64,000 nt of DNA from Cryobacterium sp. PH31-L1 (GCF_030063145.1 NZ_JASISM010000002.1:310001-374000), one strand, 5' to 3'. Shown: positions 1 to 9,582, counted from the stretch's first letter. Program-made: numbers and translations. The notes: a model not told the origin generated them from the letters alone.

Positions 1-39
1 TTGCCTGGCCTTGATGGTCGTGGCGGCAGCCGTGGTCAT
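1..39 (-). CDS. pstC: PstC phosphate permease, N-terminal fragment
   Basis: Only the first 13 codons are inside the window (MTTAAATTIKARQ), read leftward from an ATG at position 39. An AGGAGA ribosome-binding site lies just upstream at 45-50. Identity rests on position: the gene directly downstream of pstS in actinobacterial pst operons is pstC, an inner-membrane subunit of the high-affinity phosphate ABC importer. The visible residues alone are not diagnostic. Confidence 0.6.
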   Translation of the reverse strand, partial: MTTAAATTIKARQ

Positions 40-140
40 GCCGGTCTCCTAAGTAGCGTCGTACTGGTGAAATTGTGCAGAAGCTCGGGTGGAGAGCGGC
101 GTGACGCAAGTGGCCGCACACCCAGTCTGCCCGATCCGCC

Positions 141-156
141 CTCGCGAATGTGCGAG
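141..156 (-). other. Small hairpin between pstS and pstC
   Basis: A 5-bp stem (CTCGC/GCGAG) with a 6-nt loop lies in the pstS-pstC gap. Such hairpins often partly terminate or stabilise upstream mRNA so that the binding protein is made in excess over the permease. The stem is short and has no U-tract, so this reading is weak. Confidence 0.2.
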
Positions 157-183
157 AACGGACCGGGCAGGTGTGTTCAGTTG

Positions 184-1278
184 TTACTTGACGGTCGCAA
201 GAACATCAGCGACGTTCGCCTCGAGCTCAGACGAGAGCGGTGCAACGCCGGCGGCGTCTTTCGCGACGATCTGGCCTTCAGCGCTGGCGATGTATTCGAT
301 GTAGGCCTTGACGAGCTCGCCCTGGGCGGCATCCGCGTAGGTGTTGCAAACGATCGCGTAGCTCACCAGAACCAGCGGGTACTCGGCCGGGTTGGTGGTC
401 TTGCGGTTCAGGTTGAGCGCGAGGTCATCGGCAGCGCGGTCGGCCACGAGGGGCGATCCGGCGACAACTTCGGCCGCAGCCTCGGGGGTGTAAGCAACGA
501 AGTCGCTTCCGACCATGAGCTTGGCGGTCGAGAGCGAGCCGGCCTGCGAGGCGTCGGCGTAGCCGATGGTGCCCACGCCGTTGGTGACGGCCGAAACGAC
601 ACCCGAGGTGCCCTGTGCGCCATCGCCCGAGGAGAACGGGAAGGTGTCAGAGGCCTTTTCGGTCCACACATCGGGTGCGGTCTGGAAGAGGTAGTCCGAG
701 AAGTTCTTGGTGGTTCCCGAGTCGTCCGAGCGGTGCACGGCGGTGATCGGGGTGGCCGGGAGAGTCGCGTCGGGGTTCAGCGCGGCGATTGCGGCGTCAT
801 CCCAGCTGGTGATGGTGCCCGCGAAGATCTTGGCCAGCGTGTCGGCGTCGATGTTCAGCTCGGTGAGGCCCTCGACGTTGAAGATGACGGCGATGGGGGA
901 GATGTAGACCGGAAGGTCGACAGCCTTGGAGTCGGGAGCGCAGGCGGCGAACGTGCCGGCCAGCTCGTCGGTGCTCATGAAGGAGTCGCTACCGGCGAAG
1001 TCGGTGCCGCCGGCGATGAAGGCTTCGCGGCCCGCGCCGGAACCGGTGGGGTCATAGTTGACGGTGACGTCGGGGTTCGCGGTCTGGAACCCGGCGCGCC
1101 AGGCTTCCTGCGCTGCACCCATGGACGAGGCGCCGGCGCCGTTGATCGTGCCGGACAGCGTGCTGGCCGCTGCGTCGTCGGAGGCCGGGGTGGCACCTTC
1201 GTTTGCGGCACAGGAGGACAGTGCGAGGCCTGCAACGATGGCGATGATCGCTGGGCGGCCGAAGCGCTTGAAGTTCAC
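184..1278 (-). CDS. pstS: Phosphate ABC transporter substrate-binding lipoprotein PstS
   Basis: 364 aa with a GTG start preceded by AAAGGAAA. It binds inorganic phosphate outside the membrane and delivers it to PstCAB. The N-terminus is a lipoprotein signal with lipobox LSSC and acylated Cys at residue 23. The typical PstS ligand loops are visible: GAGASSMG near residue 47, TGSGAGREAFIAGGTDFAGSD around 77-97, and HRSDDSGTT near 180. It is first in the operon with pstC downstream. A perfect PHO box about 100 bp upstream implies induction by phosphate starvation through the SenX3-RegX3 pair encoded in this window. Confidence 0.95.
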   Translation of the reverse strand: MNFKRFGRPAIIAIVAGLALSSCAANEGATPASDDAAASTLSGTINGAGASSMGAAQEAWRAGFQTANPDVTVNYDPTGSGAGREAFIAGGTDFAGSDSFMSTDELAGTFAACAPDSKAVDLPVYISPIAVIFNVEGLTELNIDADTLAKIFAGTITSWDDAAIAALNPDATLPATPITAVHRSDDSGTTKNFSDYLFQTAPDVWTEKASDTFPFSSGDGAQGTSGVVSAVTNGVGTIGYADASQAGSLSTAKLMVGSDFVAYTPEAAAEVVAGSPLVADRAADDLALNLNRKTTNPAEYPLVLVSYAIVCNTYADAAQGELVKAYIEYIASAEGQIVAKDAAGVAPLSSELEANVADVLATVK

Positions 1279-1378
1279 GTGTTTTCCTTTTCGAGGGTTA
1301 TCAAGACTGTGTTATTGATGCAGAGCCGGTGCTGGCCCGACAACGAGGCTAGAGATCTCAAGTAACCACCGACCATCC

Positions 1379-1400
1379 TGAAGGTAAACAGAAGGTAAAC
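1379..1400 (-). promoter_or_regulatory. PHO box (RegX3/PhoP operator) of pstS
   Basis: On the minus strand there are two adjacent 11-nt direct repeats, GTTTACCTTCT (1390-1400) and GTTTACCTTCA (1379-1389). This matches the actinobacterial PHO-box format of GTTCACC-like heptamers at 11-nt period, bound by PhoP in Streptomyces and RegX3 in mycobacteria. It lies about 100 bp before the pstS start, in sense orientation. Confidence 0.8.
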
Positions 1401-1450
1401 GAGAGATAACGCTTGCCGCCATCGCCTTGGCGCGAGGCGGCCTGCGGAAC

Positions 1451-2392
1451 TCAGGCAGTCGCGGGGTACGTCTCTACGGCGAGAATGCCCGCGGCCGGAT
1501 TCTCCGACGACAGGTGCACGATCGAGAACCCTCCCGTGTCCAAATGAGCCGCGTCCGACAGCGCCGCAGACGGCTGCGACCCCGTCGCCAGGGCGATCTC
1601 CCGCAGGATCTCCGGAAGCACCGGCCCGTGGCTGCACAAGACCGCCGTCTTGCGGGCCCGCACCCGCTTGCCGACGACGGTGCGAACATCCGCTTCGCCG
1701 GTTTCGAGGGCGTCCTGACTGATCAGCTCGGTCTGCTTGATCGGAATGCCGGTGAACGCAGCAAGCGGAGCCACCGTCGTGACACACCGCGTTGCGGTGC
1801 TCGAGAGGATGCGCAGCGGGCGCCAGGCCGTGATCGTGTCGACCAGGCTCGCGGCCTGCTTTACTCCGCGAGCGGTCAGCGGGCGACGCGCGTCGAGCCC
1901 CATGCCGGTACGCGGTGCTGCCTTGCCGTGACGCAGCGCGATCAGGGCGAACGTGCGGGTCACGCCGGCATCGACCAGCGCGGAGAACGTCTCGAGAATC
2001 TCCACATCGGCTGGGAAGGTCAGGTAAGTGCGGGCCTTCTTGATCGTGACCCACTCGATGGCAGCGACCTCGCCGTTCGGCACGAACGTCGACTTCGCGA
2101 TGGCCTCCGGCGTGATCTCAGCGGCCCAGTAGTGCACGATCTTGGTGCGGCCGTCGGGCATATCGTAGTGCGACACCCCGAGCGGAACCCCCAGCGCCAC
2201 GGCCAGCCCGGTCTCCTCTTCGACCTCGCGCACCGCGGTGCGGGGCAGGGTCTCGCCCGGATCAACCTTGCCCTTGGGGATGGTCACGTCGCCGTGCACC
2301 GTGCGGTGAATGAGCAGCACGTGCATGCGGCCGTCGACCAGGCGCCAGCAGACCGCTCCGGCGGCGTAAACGTCGGTCGATTTCACGGCCAC
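1451..2392 (-). CDS. mutT1: MutT1-like Nudix hydrolase fused to histidine phosphatase
   Basis: 313 aa with two domains. The N-terminal Nudix domain carries the complete Nudix box (GX5EX7REUXEEXGU) at residues 41-63. The C-terminal half is a histidine-phosphatase domain with an LRHGKA motif near residue 150. Mycobacterial MutT1 has this architecture: it hydrolyses 8-oxo-(d)GTP and diadenosine polyphosphates, and the phosphatase domain processes the products. The GTG start shares one base with the ppk stop (TAGTG), so the two are translationally coupled. The mutT1-ppk pairing is also found in mycobacteria. Confidence 0.88.
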   Translation of the reverse strand: MAVKSTDVYAAGAVCWRLVDGRMHVLLIHRTVHGDVTIPKGKVDPGETLPRTAVREVEEETGLAVALGVPLGVSHYDMPDGRTKIVHYWAAEITPEAIAKSTFVPNGEVAAIEWVTIKKARTYLTFPADVEILETFSALVDAGVTRTFALIALRHGKAAPRTGMGLDARRPLTARGVKQAASLVDTITAWRPLRILSSTATRCVTTVAPLAAFTGIPIKQTELISQDALETGEADVRTVVGKRVRARKTAVLCSHGPVLPEILREIALATGSQPSAALSDAAHLDTGGFSIVHLSSENPAAGILAVETYPATA

Positions 2393-4563
2393 TAGCGACG
2401 CCCGGTCGGCCGCTTGCGCGCACTGATCTGCTGCATCAACTTGTTCTGCATGTCATCCAGGTGCACGCCGTTCTCGTCGACGTCGTGGCGGGTCCACTTT
2501 CCGGTCTCGTCGAGCCACCAGCTCGACGTGCGCGGATCCATCGCCCGCTCGAACAGCGCATCGATCTCGACCAAGTGCTCCGGGTCGACCAGCCGCACGA
2601 GGGCTTCAACCCGGCGGTCGAGGTTGCGGTGCATCATGTCGGCGCTGCCGATGTACACCTGGGTGCCGCCGAGGCTGTGAAAGCTGAAGATGCGTGAGTG
2701 TTCGAGATACCGGCCGAGAATCGACCGCACCCGAATGTTCTCGCTCATGCCCGCGACGCCCGGCCGCAGGCTGCAGATGCCGCGCACCCAGATATCCACC
2801 TGCACGCCGGCCTGGCTGGCCCGGTACAGCGCGTCGATGATGTCCTCATCGACCATGGAGTTCACCTTGATCCGGATGCCGCTGGTTTTGCCGGCGAGCG
2901 CGTTCTCTGTCTCCCCAATGATGTGCTTCAGCAGCGCCTTGCGCAGGTGCAGCGGAGCCACCAGGAGCCGCTTGAACTTCTTCTCAATCGCGTAGCCCGA
3001 CAACTCATTGAACAGGCGGGTAAGGTCTTTGCCGACCTGGGCATCCGCTGTGAGCAGGCCGAGGTCTTCATAGATGCGACTGGTTTTCGGGTTGTAGTTT
3101 CCGGTGCCGATGTGGCTGTAGTGCCTCAGCACGCCCTTCTCATAGCGCACCACGAGGGCGAGCTTGCAGTGCGTCTTCAGGCCGACCAGGCCGTAGACCA
3201 CGTGCACGCCGGCCTTTTCGAGCTTGCGCGCCCAGGTGATGTTGGCCTGTTCGTCGAAGCGGGCCTTGATCTCCACCAGCGCGAGCACCTGCTTGCCGCT
3301 GTCGGCCGCTGCGATGAGCGCCTCGACGATGGGGCTGTCGCCCGAGGTGCGGTACAGCGTCTGCTTGATGGCGAGCACGTTCGGGTCGGCGGCGGCCTGC
3401 TCCAGGAACGCCTGCACGCTGGTCGCGAAGGACTCGTAGGGGTGGTGCAGCAGCACGTCCTGCTTGGCGACGGCGGCGAAGATGTCCTGCTCGGCGTTGG
3501 GCTCGCTCGGCAGCAGCTGCGCGGCCGTGGTCGGCACGTGCTTGACGAAGTGCAGGTCGGGCCGGTCGATGCGCAGGTCGAACAGGCCGCCGAGGTCGAG
3601 CGGCGCGGGCAGGTGGTAGACCTCCTGCTCGGTCACGTCGAGCTCGCGCACGAGCAGGCCGAGGGTGACCTCGTCCATGTCCTCGGTGATCTCGAGGCGG
3701 ATGGGCGGGCCGAACCGGCGACGCAGCAGCTCCTTCTCGAGCGCCTTGATCAGGTTCTCGGTCTCGTCTTCGTCGATCTCGACGTCTTCGTTGCGGGTGA
3801 CCCGGAACACGTGGTGCTCGAGAATCTCCATGCCAGGGAACAGGTCGCCGAGCTGGTTGGCGATGAGATCTTCGAGCGCGATATAGCGGATGCGATCGAC
3901 CGACTCGGTGCGATCGACCCGTACGAAGCGCGGCAGCATGGGCGGCACCTTGAGCCGGGCGAACTCCTGCTTGCCGGTCTTGGAATTGCGCACCCGCACC
4001 GCGAGGTTCAGCGACAGCCCGGAGATATAGGGAAACGGATGCGCCGGGTCGACAGCCAGCGGCATCAGCACCGGAAAGATCTGGTTGGAGAAGTAGGTGC
4101 GCAGCGAGCGACGGTCGGCGTCTCCAAGGCTGTCCCAGGAGACGACGTCGACGCCGGCCTCGGCGAGGGCGGGGCGCACAAGGTTCTGGAACGCGAGGGC
4201 GTGGCGATCCTGCAGGGCGTGGGCGGCGGCCGAGATGTCGCTCAGAACGTCCTGCGCGGCCCGGCCCACGTTGGTCGGCACCGCCAGCCCGGTGAGGATG
4301 CGGCGCTTCAGGCCGGCGACGCGCACCATGAAGAATTCGTCGAGGTTGCTGGCGAAGATCGCCAGAAAGTTGGTGCGCTCGAGCACCGGCAGGCTCTCGT
4401 CTTCGGCCAGTTCGAGCACGCGCTGGTTGAAGGCGAGCCAGCTCAGCTCGCGGTCGAGGTAGCGGTCGTCGGGCAGCGCGGGGTCGACTTTCTCGATGAG
4501 TGGGTCAAAGTCGTCATCGAAGTCTGTGAGTCCCGAGTCTGCTTGGGTGATTTCGCCGTCCAT
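2392..4563 (-). CDS. ppk: Polyphosphate kinase 1
   Basis: 723 aa, the normal length for PPK1. It reversibly polymerises the gamma-phosphate of ATP into polyphosphate. Family motifs are visible, including the phospholipase-D-like region with KTHCK and HIGTGNYNP, the latter holding the conserved autophosphorylated His. ATG start at 4563 behind AGGATGG. It lies in a phosphate-homeostasis neighbourhood (pstS, phoU, senX3-regX3) and is coupled to the downstream mutT1. Confidence 0.96.
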   Translation of the reverse strand: MDGEITQADSGLTDFDDDFDPLIEKVDPALPDDRYLDRELSWLAFNQRVLELAEDESLPVLERTNFLAIFASNLDEFFMVRVAGLKRRILTGLAVPTNVGRAAQDVLSDISAAAHALQDRHALAFQNLVRPALAEAGVDVVSWDSLGDADRRSLRTYFSNQIFPVLMPLAVDPAHPFPYISGLSLNLAVRVRNSKTGKQEFARLKVPPMLPRFVRVDRTESVDRIRYIALEDLIANQLGDLFPGMEILEHHVFRVTRNEDVEIDEDETENLIKALEKELLRRRFGPPIRLEITEDMDEVTLGLLVRELDVTEQEVYHLPAPLDLGGLFDLRIDRPDLHFVKHVPTTAAQLLPSEPNAEQDIFAAVAKQDVLLHHPYESFATSVQAFLEQAAADPNVLAIKQTLYRTSGDSPIVEALIAAADSGKQVLALVEIKARFDEQANITWARKLEKAGVHVVYGLVGLKTHCKLALVVRYEKGVLRHYSHIGTGNYNPKTSRIYEDLGLLTADAQVGKDLTRLFNELSGYAIEKKFKRLLVAPLHLRKALLKHIIGETENALAGKTSGIRIKVNSMVDEDIIDALYRASQAGVQVDIWVRGICSLRPGVAGMSENIRVRSILGRYLEHSRIFSFHSLGGTQVYIGSADMMHRNLDRRVEALVRLVDPEHLVEIDALFERAMDPRTSSWWLDETGKWTRHDVDENGVHLDDMQNKLMQQISARKRPTGRR

Positions 4564-4714
4564 CTGACCATCCTGACACCGTTGGTCGCGCCGTCGCGAC
4601 GAACCGGGTGAACGTCACGCGAAATTATCCCCGTGCTGTTGACTTTGCGGCGTGTCGCCCGCGTCAACTCGGCCTGTTACCTTCTGTGCCGGCCGGAGTT
4701 CCACCGCCCCACGC

Positions 4715-4806
4715 GCATAACTCCTGCAATTTGCGCCCGGCCGATTCTGGCACCGCGGAATCACGCGGAACTTGCGGCGGCGTCCGAGAATTTGCAGGAG
4801 TTATGC
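4715..4806. repeat. 92-bp intergenic element with 15-bp perfect terminal inverted repeats
   Basis: GCATAACTCCTGCAA at 4715-4729 is exactly reverse-complemented at 4792-4806. The 62-bp interior has a smaller imperfect inverted repeat (GATTC/GAATC). It lies in the gap between mshD and ppk, with no coding potential seen. It resembles a MITE or REP-type element. A structurally similar but different-sequence element lies at 9641-9710. Confidence 0.65.
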
Positions 4807-4850
4807 TGCCTGACCGTGTGCACGGACCTCGTTTAGGGGCTGGAGCGGCG

Positions 4851-5990
4851 TCAGTCGGTGAGGCGGCGGTACTGCACGTCGACGGTGTGGTCAACGAAGC
4901 CGAGCGCCCGATACAGGTGCACCGGGCCCAGGCTGTCGGCCTCGACGTAGAGCGCGGCGGTCGTGCAACCGTGGTCGGCCAGGCGTTTCAGGCCGGCCTG
5001 CATCAGCACGCGGCCGAGCCCGCGGCCAGCGGCATCCGGATGCACCCCCACCACATAAATCTCGCCGATCGCCCCGTCAACCTTGAGCCAGTTGTAGCCG
5101 ATCATGCGGCCGTCGGCGTCGCGCAGAATCAGAAAGTCATCGGCATCGAACCAGCCCTCGGCCTGCCGCGCGGCCAAGTCGGCCTCGGTGATCGCGCCCT
5201 GCTCCGGGTGGCTCGTGAACACCAACGAATTGAGCGCCACCCATTCAGCGTCGTCGACCCCCACCCGAAATCCCGAAATACTCGCATCGCCCAAAACGGA
5301 TACCCCCGCCCCGCCGTCGCCTGCAGCTCCGGTTCCGGCCAGCTCGGCTTCCGATGCGGCTGCCTCGGCTTCCGATGCGGCGTCAGACGCGCCTGCCTCG
5401 GTCTCCGGCGCAGCTCCCGTTCCTGCCGTCCCCGCCTCGGGCTCAGCGGCGGGTCCAGCGGAAAAGAGCGGCTTGCGCAATTCCAGCAACGTGCGAACGG
5501 CCACGAACCGAAGTTCGCTCGCGAGGGCCCTGGCGGCCGGATGATCGCCGTGCGACCAGGCTGTCACCTCGTGTGGTTCCAAATCGGCGAGTTCGCGAAA
5601 GGCCGTTCGGCCAAACCCGCGTCGTCGATGTTCCGGGCTGATAACCAGGTCGATTTCGCCGCGTCCCGCCAGGGCCGCTCCCGTAACAGTGTCGCTCTCC
5701 GAGAACCCATGGTTCCCCAACACGTCGCCGTTTCCCGCGACGTCGTTCCCAACTCCGCTGGTCGAGCTTGTTGAGACCGCCATTCCGGGTTCGCGAGCTG
5801 TCTCGAAATCGCCAGGGGGCACGGTGACCAGATACGCCGTCCGAAGCCCAGCCTGCAGGTCATACAGCGCCTGCTCATTGAACGGCGCGTACCCATCAAA
5901 GGCAAGCGCCTCCGCGGCGACCCGATGAAAGGTAGCCAGGCCCGCCGCATCCGCTGTACTAAGCGCGAACAGAATTCGGAACTCGTTCAT
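4851..5990 (-). CDS. mshD: Mycothiol synthase (tandem GNAT acetyltransferase)
   Basis: 379 aa. MshD performs the last step of mycothiol synthesis, acetylating Cys-GlcN-Ins with acetyl-CoA. There are two GNAT domains: the N-terminal one has an [12 protein letters not shown] acetyl-CoA loop, and the C-terminal catalytic one has [14 protein letters not shown]. The domains are separated by an unusual Ala/Glu/Gly/Thr-rich linker of about 60 residues (about 170-230), which makes the protein longer than the about 315-aa M. tuberculosis homologue. I chose ATG 5990 because GAAGAG precedes it; ATG 6002 in the same frame lacks a ribosome site. It overlaps glnR by 32 bp. The order glnR-mshD near pst genes is as in mycobacteria. 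Confidence 0.88.
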   Translation of the reverse strand: MNEFRILFALSTADAAGLATFHRVAAEALAFDGYAPFNEQALYDLQAGLRTAYLVTVPPGDFETAREPGMAVSTSSTSGVGNDVAGNGDVLGNHGFSESDTVTGAALAGRGEIDLVISPEHRRRGFGRTAFRELADLEPHEVTAWSHGDHPAARALASELRFVAVRTLLELRKPLFSAGPAAEPEAGTAGTGAAPETEAGASDAASEAEAAASEAELAGTGAAGDGGAGVSVLGDASISGFRVGVDDAEWVALNSLVFTSHPEQGAITEADLAARQAEGWFDADDFLILRDADGRMIGYNWLKVDGAIGEIYVVGVHPDAAGRGLGRVLMQAGLKRLADHGCTTAALYVEADSLGPVHLYRALGFVDHTVDVQYRRLTD

Positions 5991-6651
5991 CGTTCTCTTC
6001 ATGCACATTGAACCGGTAGCCGACGTTGCGCACCGTGCCGATGAGCGACTCCTGGTCGCCGAGCTTGGCGCGCAGGCGCCGCACGTGCACGTCGACCGTG
6101 CGGGTACCACCGAAATAGTCGTAGCCCCAAACCTCGCTCAGCAGCTGCTCGCGAGTGAACACCCGGGACGGATGCGCCGCCAAAAACCGCAGCAACTCGA
6201 ACTCCTTATAGGTGAGGTCGAGCGGCTTTCCGTGCACCTTCGCCGAATAGCTCGCCTCGTCGATGACGACTCCGGCAGCGCGAATCGTGTTCGACGGGGA
6301 GGTTTGGGCGAGGCGGCCTGCGGTCAGGCGGATGCGGGCATCCGCTTCGGCCGGGCCGGCCGTGTCGAGGATGACGTCGTCGACGCCCCAATCGGGGCTG
6401 ACGGCGGCGAGGCCGCCCTCGGTGATCACGAGCAGCAGGGGAGTGGAGCTGCCCATGGTGCGCAGAATCTGACAGAGCGACTTGGCTGCGGCGAGATTGC
6501 TGCGGGCATCGACCAGAATGAGGTCCGAATCGGGCGCATTGATGAGCTGGTCCGCCTGGGCGGGAATCAGCCGGGCGCTGTGCGACAGCAACGCCAAGGC
6601 GGGGAGCACGTCATTGTTGGCCGCCGAGGTCAGGATCAACAACTGCGCCAC
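5959..6651 (-). CDS. glnR: GlnR-type OmpR-family transcriptional regulator
   Basis: 230 aa, GTG start behind GGAGG. The N-terminal half is an atypical receiver domain (LILVDARS around residue 48) and the C-terminal half a winged helix ([28 protein letters not shown]). There is no adjacent kinase, as expected for the orphan GlnR regulators that control nitrogen assimilation in actinobacteria. The assignment leans on synteny (GlnR directly upstream of mshD) as well as sequence. The divergent neighbour is the small membrane-protein gene at 6724. Confidence 0.8.
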   Translation of the reverse strand: MAQLLILTSAANNDVLPALALLSHSARLIPAQADQLINAPDSDLILVDARSNLAAAKSLCQILRTMGSSTPLLLVITEGGLAAVSPDWGVDDVILDTAGPAEADARIRLTAGRLAQTSPSNTIRAAGVVIDEASYSAKVHGKPLDLTYKEFELLRFLAAHPSRVFTREQLLSEVWGYDYFGGTRTVDVHVRRLRAKLGDQESLIGTVRNVGYRFNVHEENDERVPNSVRA

Positions 6652-6723
6652 TCGCGCCCTCCAAGTATCTCGAATTTCATACTAGCGTGCCATGGAACGC
6701 GGGCGGTCGGGCACAATAGAGAC

Positions 6724-6975
6724 GTGAGCTGGCACTGGAAAACGATTGCGACCGTGTGGGTATTGGCGATTGTTGGCGCCGTCCTCACCGGTGTGCTCGC
6801 CACACCCGCCTCCACCATCAGCTGGATCGGGCTCACCCTGGCACTGTGCACCCTCGTCACGCTCGGCCTGCAGATCGCCACCCGCACCAAAGAGGGCTAC
6901 GTCAAACGGGTCACCATGAGCATCACCGGGGCCATCGTCATCCTCGTAGTGGCCACAATCGTCGCCTTGGTCTGA
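6724..6975 (+). CDS. Small three-helix membrane protein
   Basis: 83 aa, GTG start. Three hydrophobic segments (about residues 7-27, 31-53 and 64-83) are separated by short loops, with a basic stretch (TRTKEGYVKR) between the last two. CACAAT lies six bases upstream of the GTG, suggesting a leaderless transcript. I do not recognise the family. It is divergent from glnR and followed by another tiny membrane protein gene. Confidence 0.7.
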   Translation: MSWHWKTIATVWVLAIVGAVLTGVLATPASTISWIGLTLALCTLVTLGLQIATRTKEGYVKRVTMSITGAIVILVVATIVALV

Positions 6976-6986
6976 CGCGCTCCCAC

Positions 6987-6992
6987 TAGACT
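6987..6992 (+). promoter_or_regulatory. -10 box TAGACT, leaderless start of the 6999 gene
   Basis: TAGACT followed by exactly six bases and an ATG, the geometry of a leaderless mRNA whose first base is the A of the start codon. The same TANNNT-N6-start pattern recurs through the window. Confidence 0.45.
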
Positions 6993-6998
6993 CGCAGC

Positions 6999-7112
6999 AT
7001 GGATCTGTTAGCGCTAGAACTTTTCTTCCTGGGCCTCCTGGGGCTTGCCAGCTTGTCGATCGCCTGGGTATCGGGCATGGTCGTATTCAAGCTGTTCCGG
7101 GGGCAGCGGTAA
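6999..7112 (+). CDS. 37-aa single-pass membrane peptide
   Basis: A short reading frame, MDLLALELFFLGLLGLASLS onward, ending in the basic tail FKLFRGQR. One transmembrane helix covers most of it. The correctly placed TAGACT -10 box and the tight spacing (6 bp) to the following FABP-like gene support it as a real gene. It has no recognised family and may be co-expressed with the downstream heme-binding-like protein. Confidence 0.55.
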   Translation: MDLLALELFFLGLLGLASLSIAWVSGMVVFKLFRGQR

Positions 7113-7118
7113 GTACGT

Positions 7119-7949
7119 ATGTTTGACCTTCCGGTCGGTCTGCCGTCCGAACTTGTTCCACTCTCCTGGTTGATCGGAGTCTGGGAGGGCTCCGGCGTGC
7201 TCGAATACAAAATCGGCGAGGAGTCGGTCAGCCGCACCTTCGGCCACCGCATCAGCTTCAGCCACGACGGCCTGCCGCACCTGAACTACAGCTCCTACAC
7301 CTGGCTCGAGCCCGAATCCGAAACGGATGCCGCCGCGTCCGCCGCCGCGTCCGAAACGGATGCCGCCGCTCGCGCGGCCGCGTCTGAATGGGATGCCGCC
7401 GCTCGCGCGGCCTCCACCTCGACAGCCTCCGCCGTGCCCGCCGAAACGGATGCCGCGGCACCCGGCACGGACACCGCCCGCTCCGAAACGGATGCCGCAG
7501 CATCCGCTGAAACGCACGCCATGAACTTGCCGCCCGAGCTGATCTCGGACGAAAGAACCCCCCTGGTCACCGAAACCGGATACTGGCGGCTCAGTCGCCA
7601 TCAGGGCGACGGCGACCCCGGACCCGGCATGCTGCCCGGCACCGGGGAACGTCCATTCACCTCGGCTGCGGCTGTGGAAACGTTGCGCAACCGTGACGGA
7701 GGCTTCGACATCGAGGTCACCCTCGTGCATCCCGGCGGCGTCGCAGAGCTCTACCTCGGGCAGGTCAAGGGTCCGCGCATCGACCTCGCAACGGATGCCG
7801 TGCTCCGCACCGCGGGTGCCAAACCCTACGCGGCCGCCACGCGCCTCTACGGCCTCGTCGACAATCACCTGCTCTGGGCCTGGGACATTGCCGCCCTCGG
7901 CCAGGACCTGCGCACCCACGCCTCCGGCCGCCTGGCCCGCGTCCAGTAG
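7119..7949 (+). CDS. FABP/nitrobindin-like protein with low-complexity insert
   Basis: 276 aa. The fold is the small beta-barrel of the FABP-like / THAP4 heme-binding (nitrobindin) family, with the GXWXGXG-type motif (LIGVWEGSGV) near residue 20. Usual family members are about 160-200 aa. The excess here is an Ala/Asp/Thr-rich insert at about residues 66-133 made of repeated ETDAAA-type units encoded by repeats of ACGGATGCC. Heme or nitric oxide binding is inferred from the family only. Confidence 0.75.
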   Translation: MFDLPVGLPSELVPLSWLIGVWEGSGVLEYKIGEESVSRTFGHRISFSHDGLPHLNYSSYTWLEPESETDAAASAAASETDAAARAAASEWDAAARAASTSTASAVPAETDAAAPGTDTARSETDAAASAETHAMNLPPELISDERTPLVTETGYWRLSRHQGDGDPGPGMLPGTGERPFTSAAAVETLRNRDGGFDIEVTLVHPGGVAELYLGQVKGPRIDLATDAVLRTAGAKPYAAATRLYGLVDNHLLWAWDIAALGQDLRTHASGRLARVQ

Positions 7950-7965
7950 CCCCGTCTTCTTTGTT

Positions 7966-8031
7966 CCGGGCCCGGGCCCGGAAACTGGGCCCATGTTCTA
8001 TCGTGGGCCCGGTTGCATAAGGTGGGCCCGG
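7966..8031 (+). repeat. GGGCCC palindromic post-stop element, copy A
   Basis: Begins 17 bp after the preceding stop. Architecture: CCGGGCCCGGGCCCGG lead, then a hairpin whose arms contain GGGCCC, then AAGGTGGGCCCGG. In this copy the right outer arm has diverged (GGTTGCATAAGG). It pairs with copy B, 160 bp downstream. A terminator or mRNA-3'-end function is inferred. Confidence 0.8.
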
Positions 8032-8125
8032 TCGAGCGCGTGAGGCCCGTCGTGCGCGTCCGTTTGGCCAGTGAACGGTTGTCTGCCGACCCATGTCGTG
8101 TGCCCGCTCCCGAACCTCTTTTTTA

Positions 8126-8191
8126 CCGGGCCCGGGCCCGGAAACTGGGCCCATGTTCTATCGTGGGCCCAGTTTCCGAAGGTGGGCCCGG
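8126..8191 (+). repeat. GGGCCC palindromic post-stop element, copy B
   Basis: The best-preserved copy. The arm GAAACTGGGCCC is matched by GGGCCCAGTTTC around a short loop, flanked by the GGGCCCGGGCCC lead and the AAGGTGGGCCCGG tail. It is preceded by a T-run (8119-8124). Confidence 0.8.
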
Positions 8192-8293
8192 TCGCCCGAG
8201 CAATAGTCCCACCCCGAATAAAACGCGCACCCGTACTGTTGATACGGATGGAACCCCCAGCCGCCGTCAACCCGGCCGGCAGAATTGAGCGAC

Positions 8294-9568
8294 ATGACTG
8301 ACCCGGCAACCACCACCCGTGAATCCCCGCTGCTGACCCTGCCCGGCGCGGTGCAGTCCGAAGGAATCGACGCCGGCGTCGCCGCCCACTATGGCAACCC
8401 CATGATCGAGCAGCGCACCCTCGCTGCCGGCCGGGCCATCGTCGACCTCTCGCACCGCGGCGTGCTCTCCGTCGCCGGCCCCGACCGCCTCACCTGGCTC
8501 AACTCGATCGCCAGCCAGGAGCTGAAAGCCCTGAAACCGGGCGAATCCACCGAGATGCTGCTGCTCGACCCCACCGGACGCCTCGAATTCGCCATCCGCG
8601 TGCTCGACGACGGCGTCGAAACCTGGCTCCTCCTCGAAGCCGCCGAGCTGCCAGCCCTGCACACCTTCCTCGACCGCATGAAGTTCATGCTGCGCGTTCA
8701 GGTCGTCGACCACACCCTCGCCTACGCCACGATCGGCGCCATGACGGATGCCCCCGCCACTGTCGGCCTCGCCGCCGCCGCCCCAAACGACGTGCCCCTG
8801 ACCTGGCTGGACCCCTGGGCCTCCGTCACCCGCGGCGGCTACCAGTACGCCGAGACCCCCGTCCACCCCGGAACCCTCTGGACCTACACCGAAACCCTCG
8901 TACCGCGCGCGAGCCTGCCAGCCCTGCGCGATGCCCTCGCCGCCGGCACCCTGATGGTAACGCCCGCGCTCGGCATGCCCGACACCCGAACCGCGCCCGA
9001 CACCCGAACCGCGCCCGCCCTCGAGACCGGTGCCGCCGCATCCGCTTCACCAGTGAAACCGGCCGGACTCCTCGCCCTCGAGGCCCTGCGCATCGCCGCC
9101 TGGCGGCCGCGTCGGGCCCGCGAGGTCGATGAGAAGAGCATCCCGCACGAGCTGGACTGGCTGCGCACCGCCGTGCACCTGAGCAAGGGCTGCTACCGCG
9201 GGCAAGAGACCGTGGCGAAGGTGCACAACCTCGGCCACCCGCCGCGCCGCCTCGTCATGCTGCACCTCGACGGCTCGGAGGGCGTGCTGCCCGCACCCGG
9301 CGACCCCGTGCAGGCCGACCGCGTGCGGCCAGAGCAAGAAGCCGAGCGGGTCACCGTCGGCGCCATCACCTCGAGCGGAATCCATTACGAGCTCGGCCCG
9401 ATCGCGCTCGCAGTGATCAAGCGCACCATTCCGGCCGCGTCGACGCTCTACGTCGAGTCCGATGGAATCAGCATCTCGGCCGCCCAGGAGATCATCGTGC
9501 CGCAGTCCGCCGGATCCGTCGCCGACATCCCCCGCTTGCCCCGCCTCGGAGTGCGCACCGCGCACTAG
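8294..9568 (+). CDS. ygfZ: YgfZ/GcvT-like folate-binding protein
   Basis: About 424 aa from ATG 8294; a TTG three codons upstream is possible. The YgfZ signature KGCYRGQE is intact (about residue 297), with the GcvT-like tetrahydrofolate-binding fold before it. YgfZ supports maturation or repair of certain Fe-S enzymes using folate. A proline/threonine/alanine insert around residues 227-256 contains a tandem PDTRTA repeat, unusual for the family. The two GGGCCC elements separate it from the upstream gene. Confidence 0.85.
   Translation: MTDPATTTRESPLLTLPGAVQSEGIDAGVAAHYGNPMIEQRTLAAGRAIVDLSHRGVLSVAGPDRLTWLNSIASQELKALKPGESTEMLLLDPTGRLEFAIRVLDDGVETWLLLEAAELPALHTFLDRMKFMLRVQVVDHTLAYATIGAMTDAPATVGLAAAAPNDVPLTWLDPWASVTRGGYQYAETPVHPGTLWTYTETLVPRASLPALRDALAAGTLMVTPALGMPDTRTAPDTRTAPALETGAAASASPVKPAGLLALEALRIAAWRPRRAREVDEKSIPHELDWLRTAVHLSKGCYRGQETVAKVHNLGHPPRRLVMLHLDGSEGVLPAPGDPVQADRVRPEQEAERVTVGAITSSGIHYELGPIALAVIKRTIPAASTLYVESDGISISAAQEIIVPQSAGSVADIPRLPRLGVRTAH
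8978..9013 (+). repeat. 18-bp in-frame tandem repeat inside ygfZ
   Basis: Two identical 18-bp copies of CCCGACACCCGAACCGCG (8978-8995 and 8996-9013), encoding PDTRTA twice. Perfect identity indicates a recent slippage duplication within the low-complexity insert. Confidence 0.85.
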
Positions 9569-9582
9569 CCCGCGATCACCTA

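Noticed and set aside
2698-4611. Long plus-strand frame of 637 codons opposite ppk
   Set aside because: Exact antisense shadow of the ppk codons; His/Arg/Val-rich with no family motif, while ppk is unmistakable.
8250-8300. Short plus-strand frame from ATG 8250 before ygfZ
   Set aside because: Only 17 codons, overlaps the ygfZ start, and no independent support.
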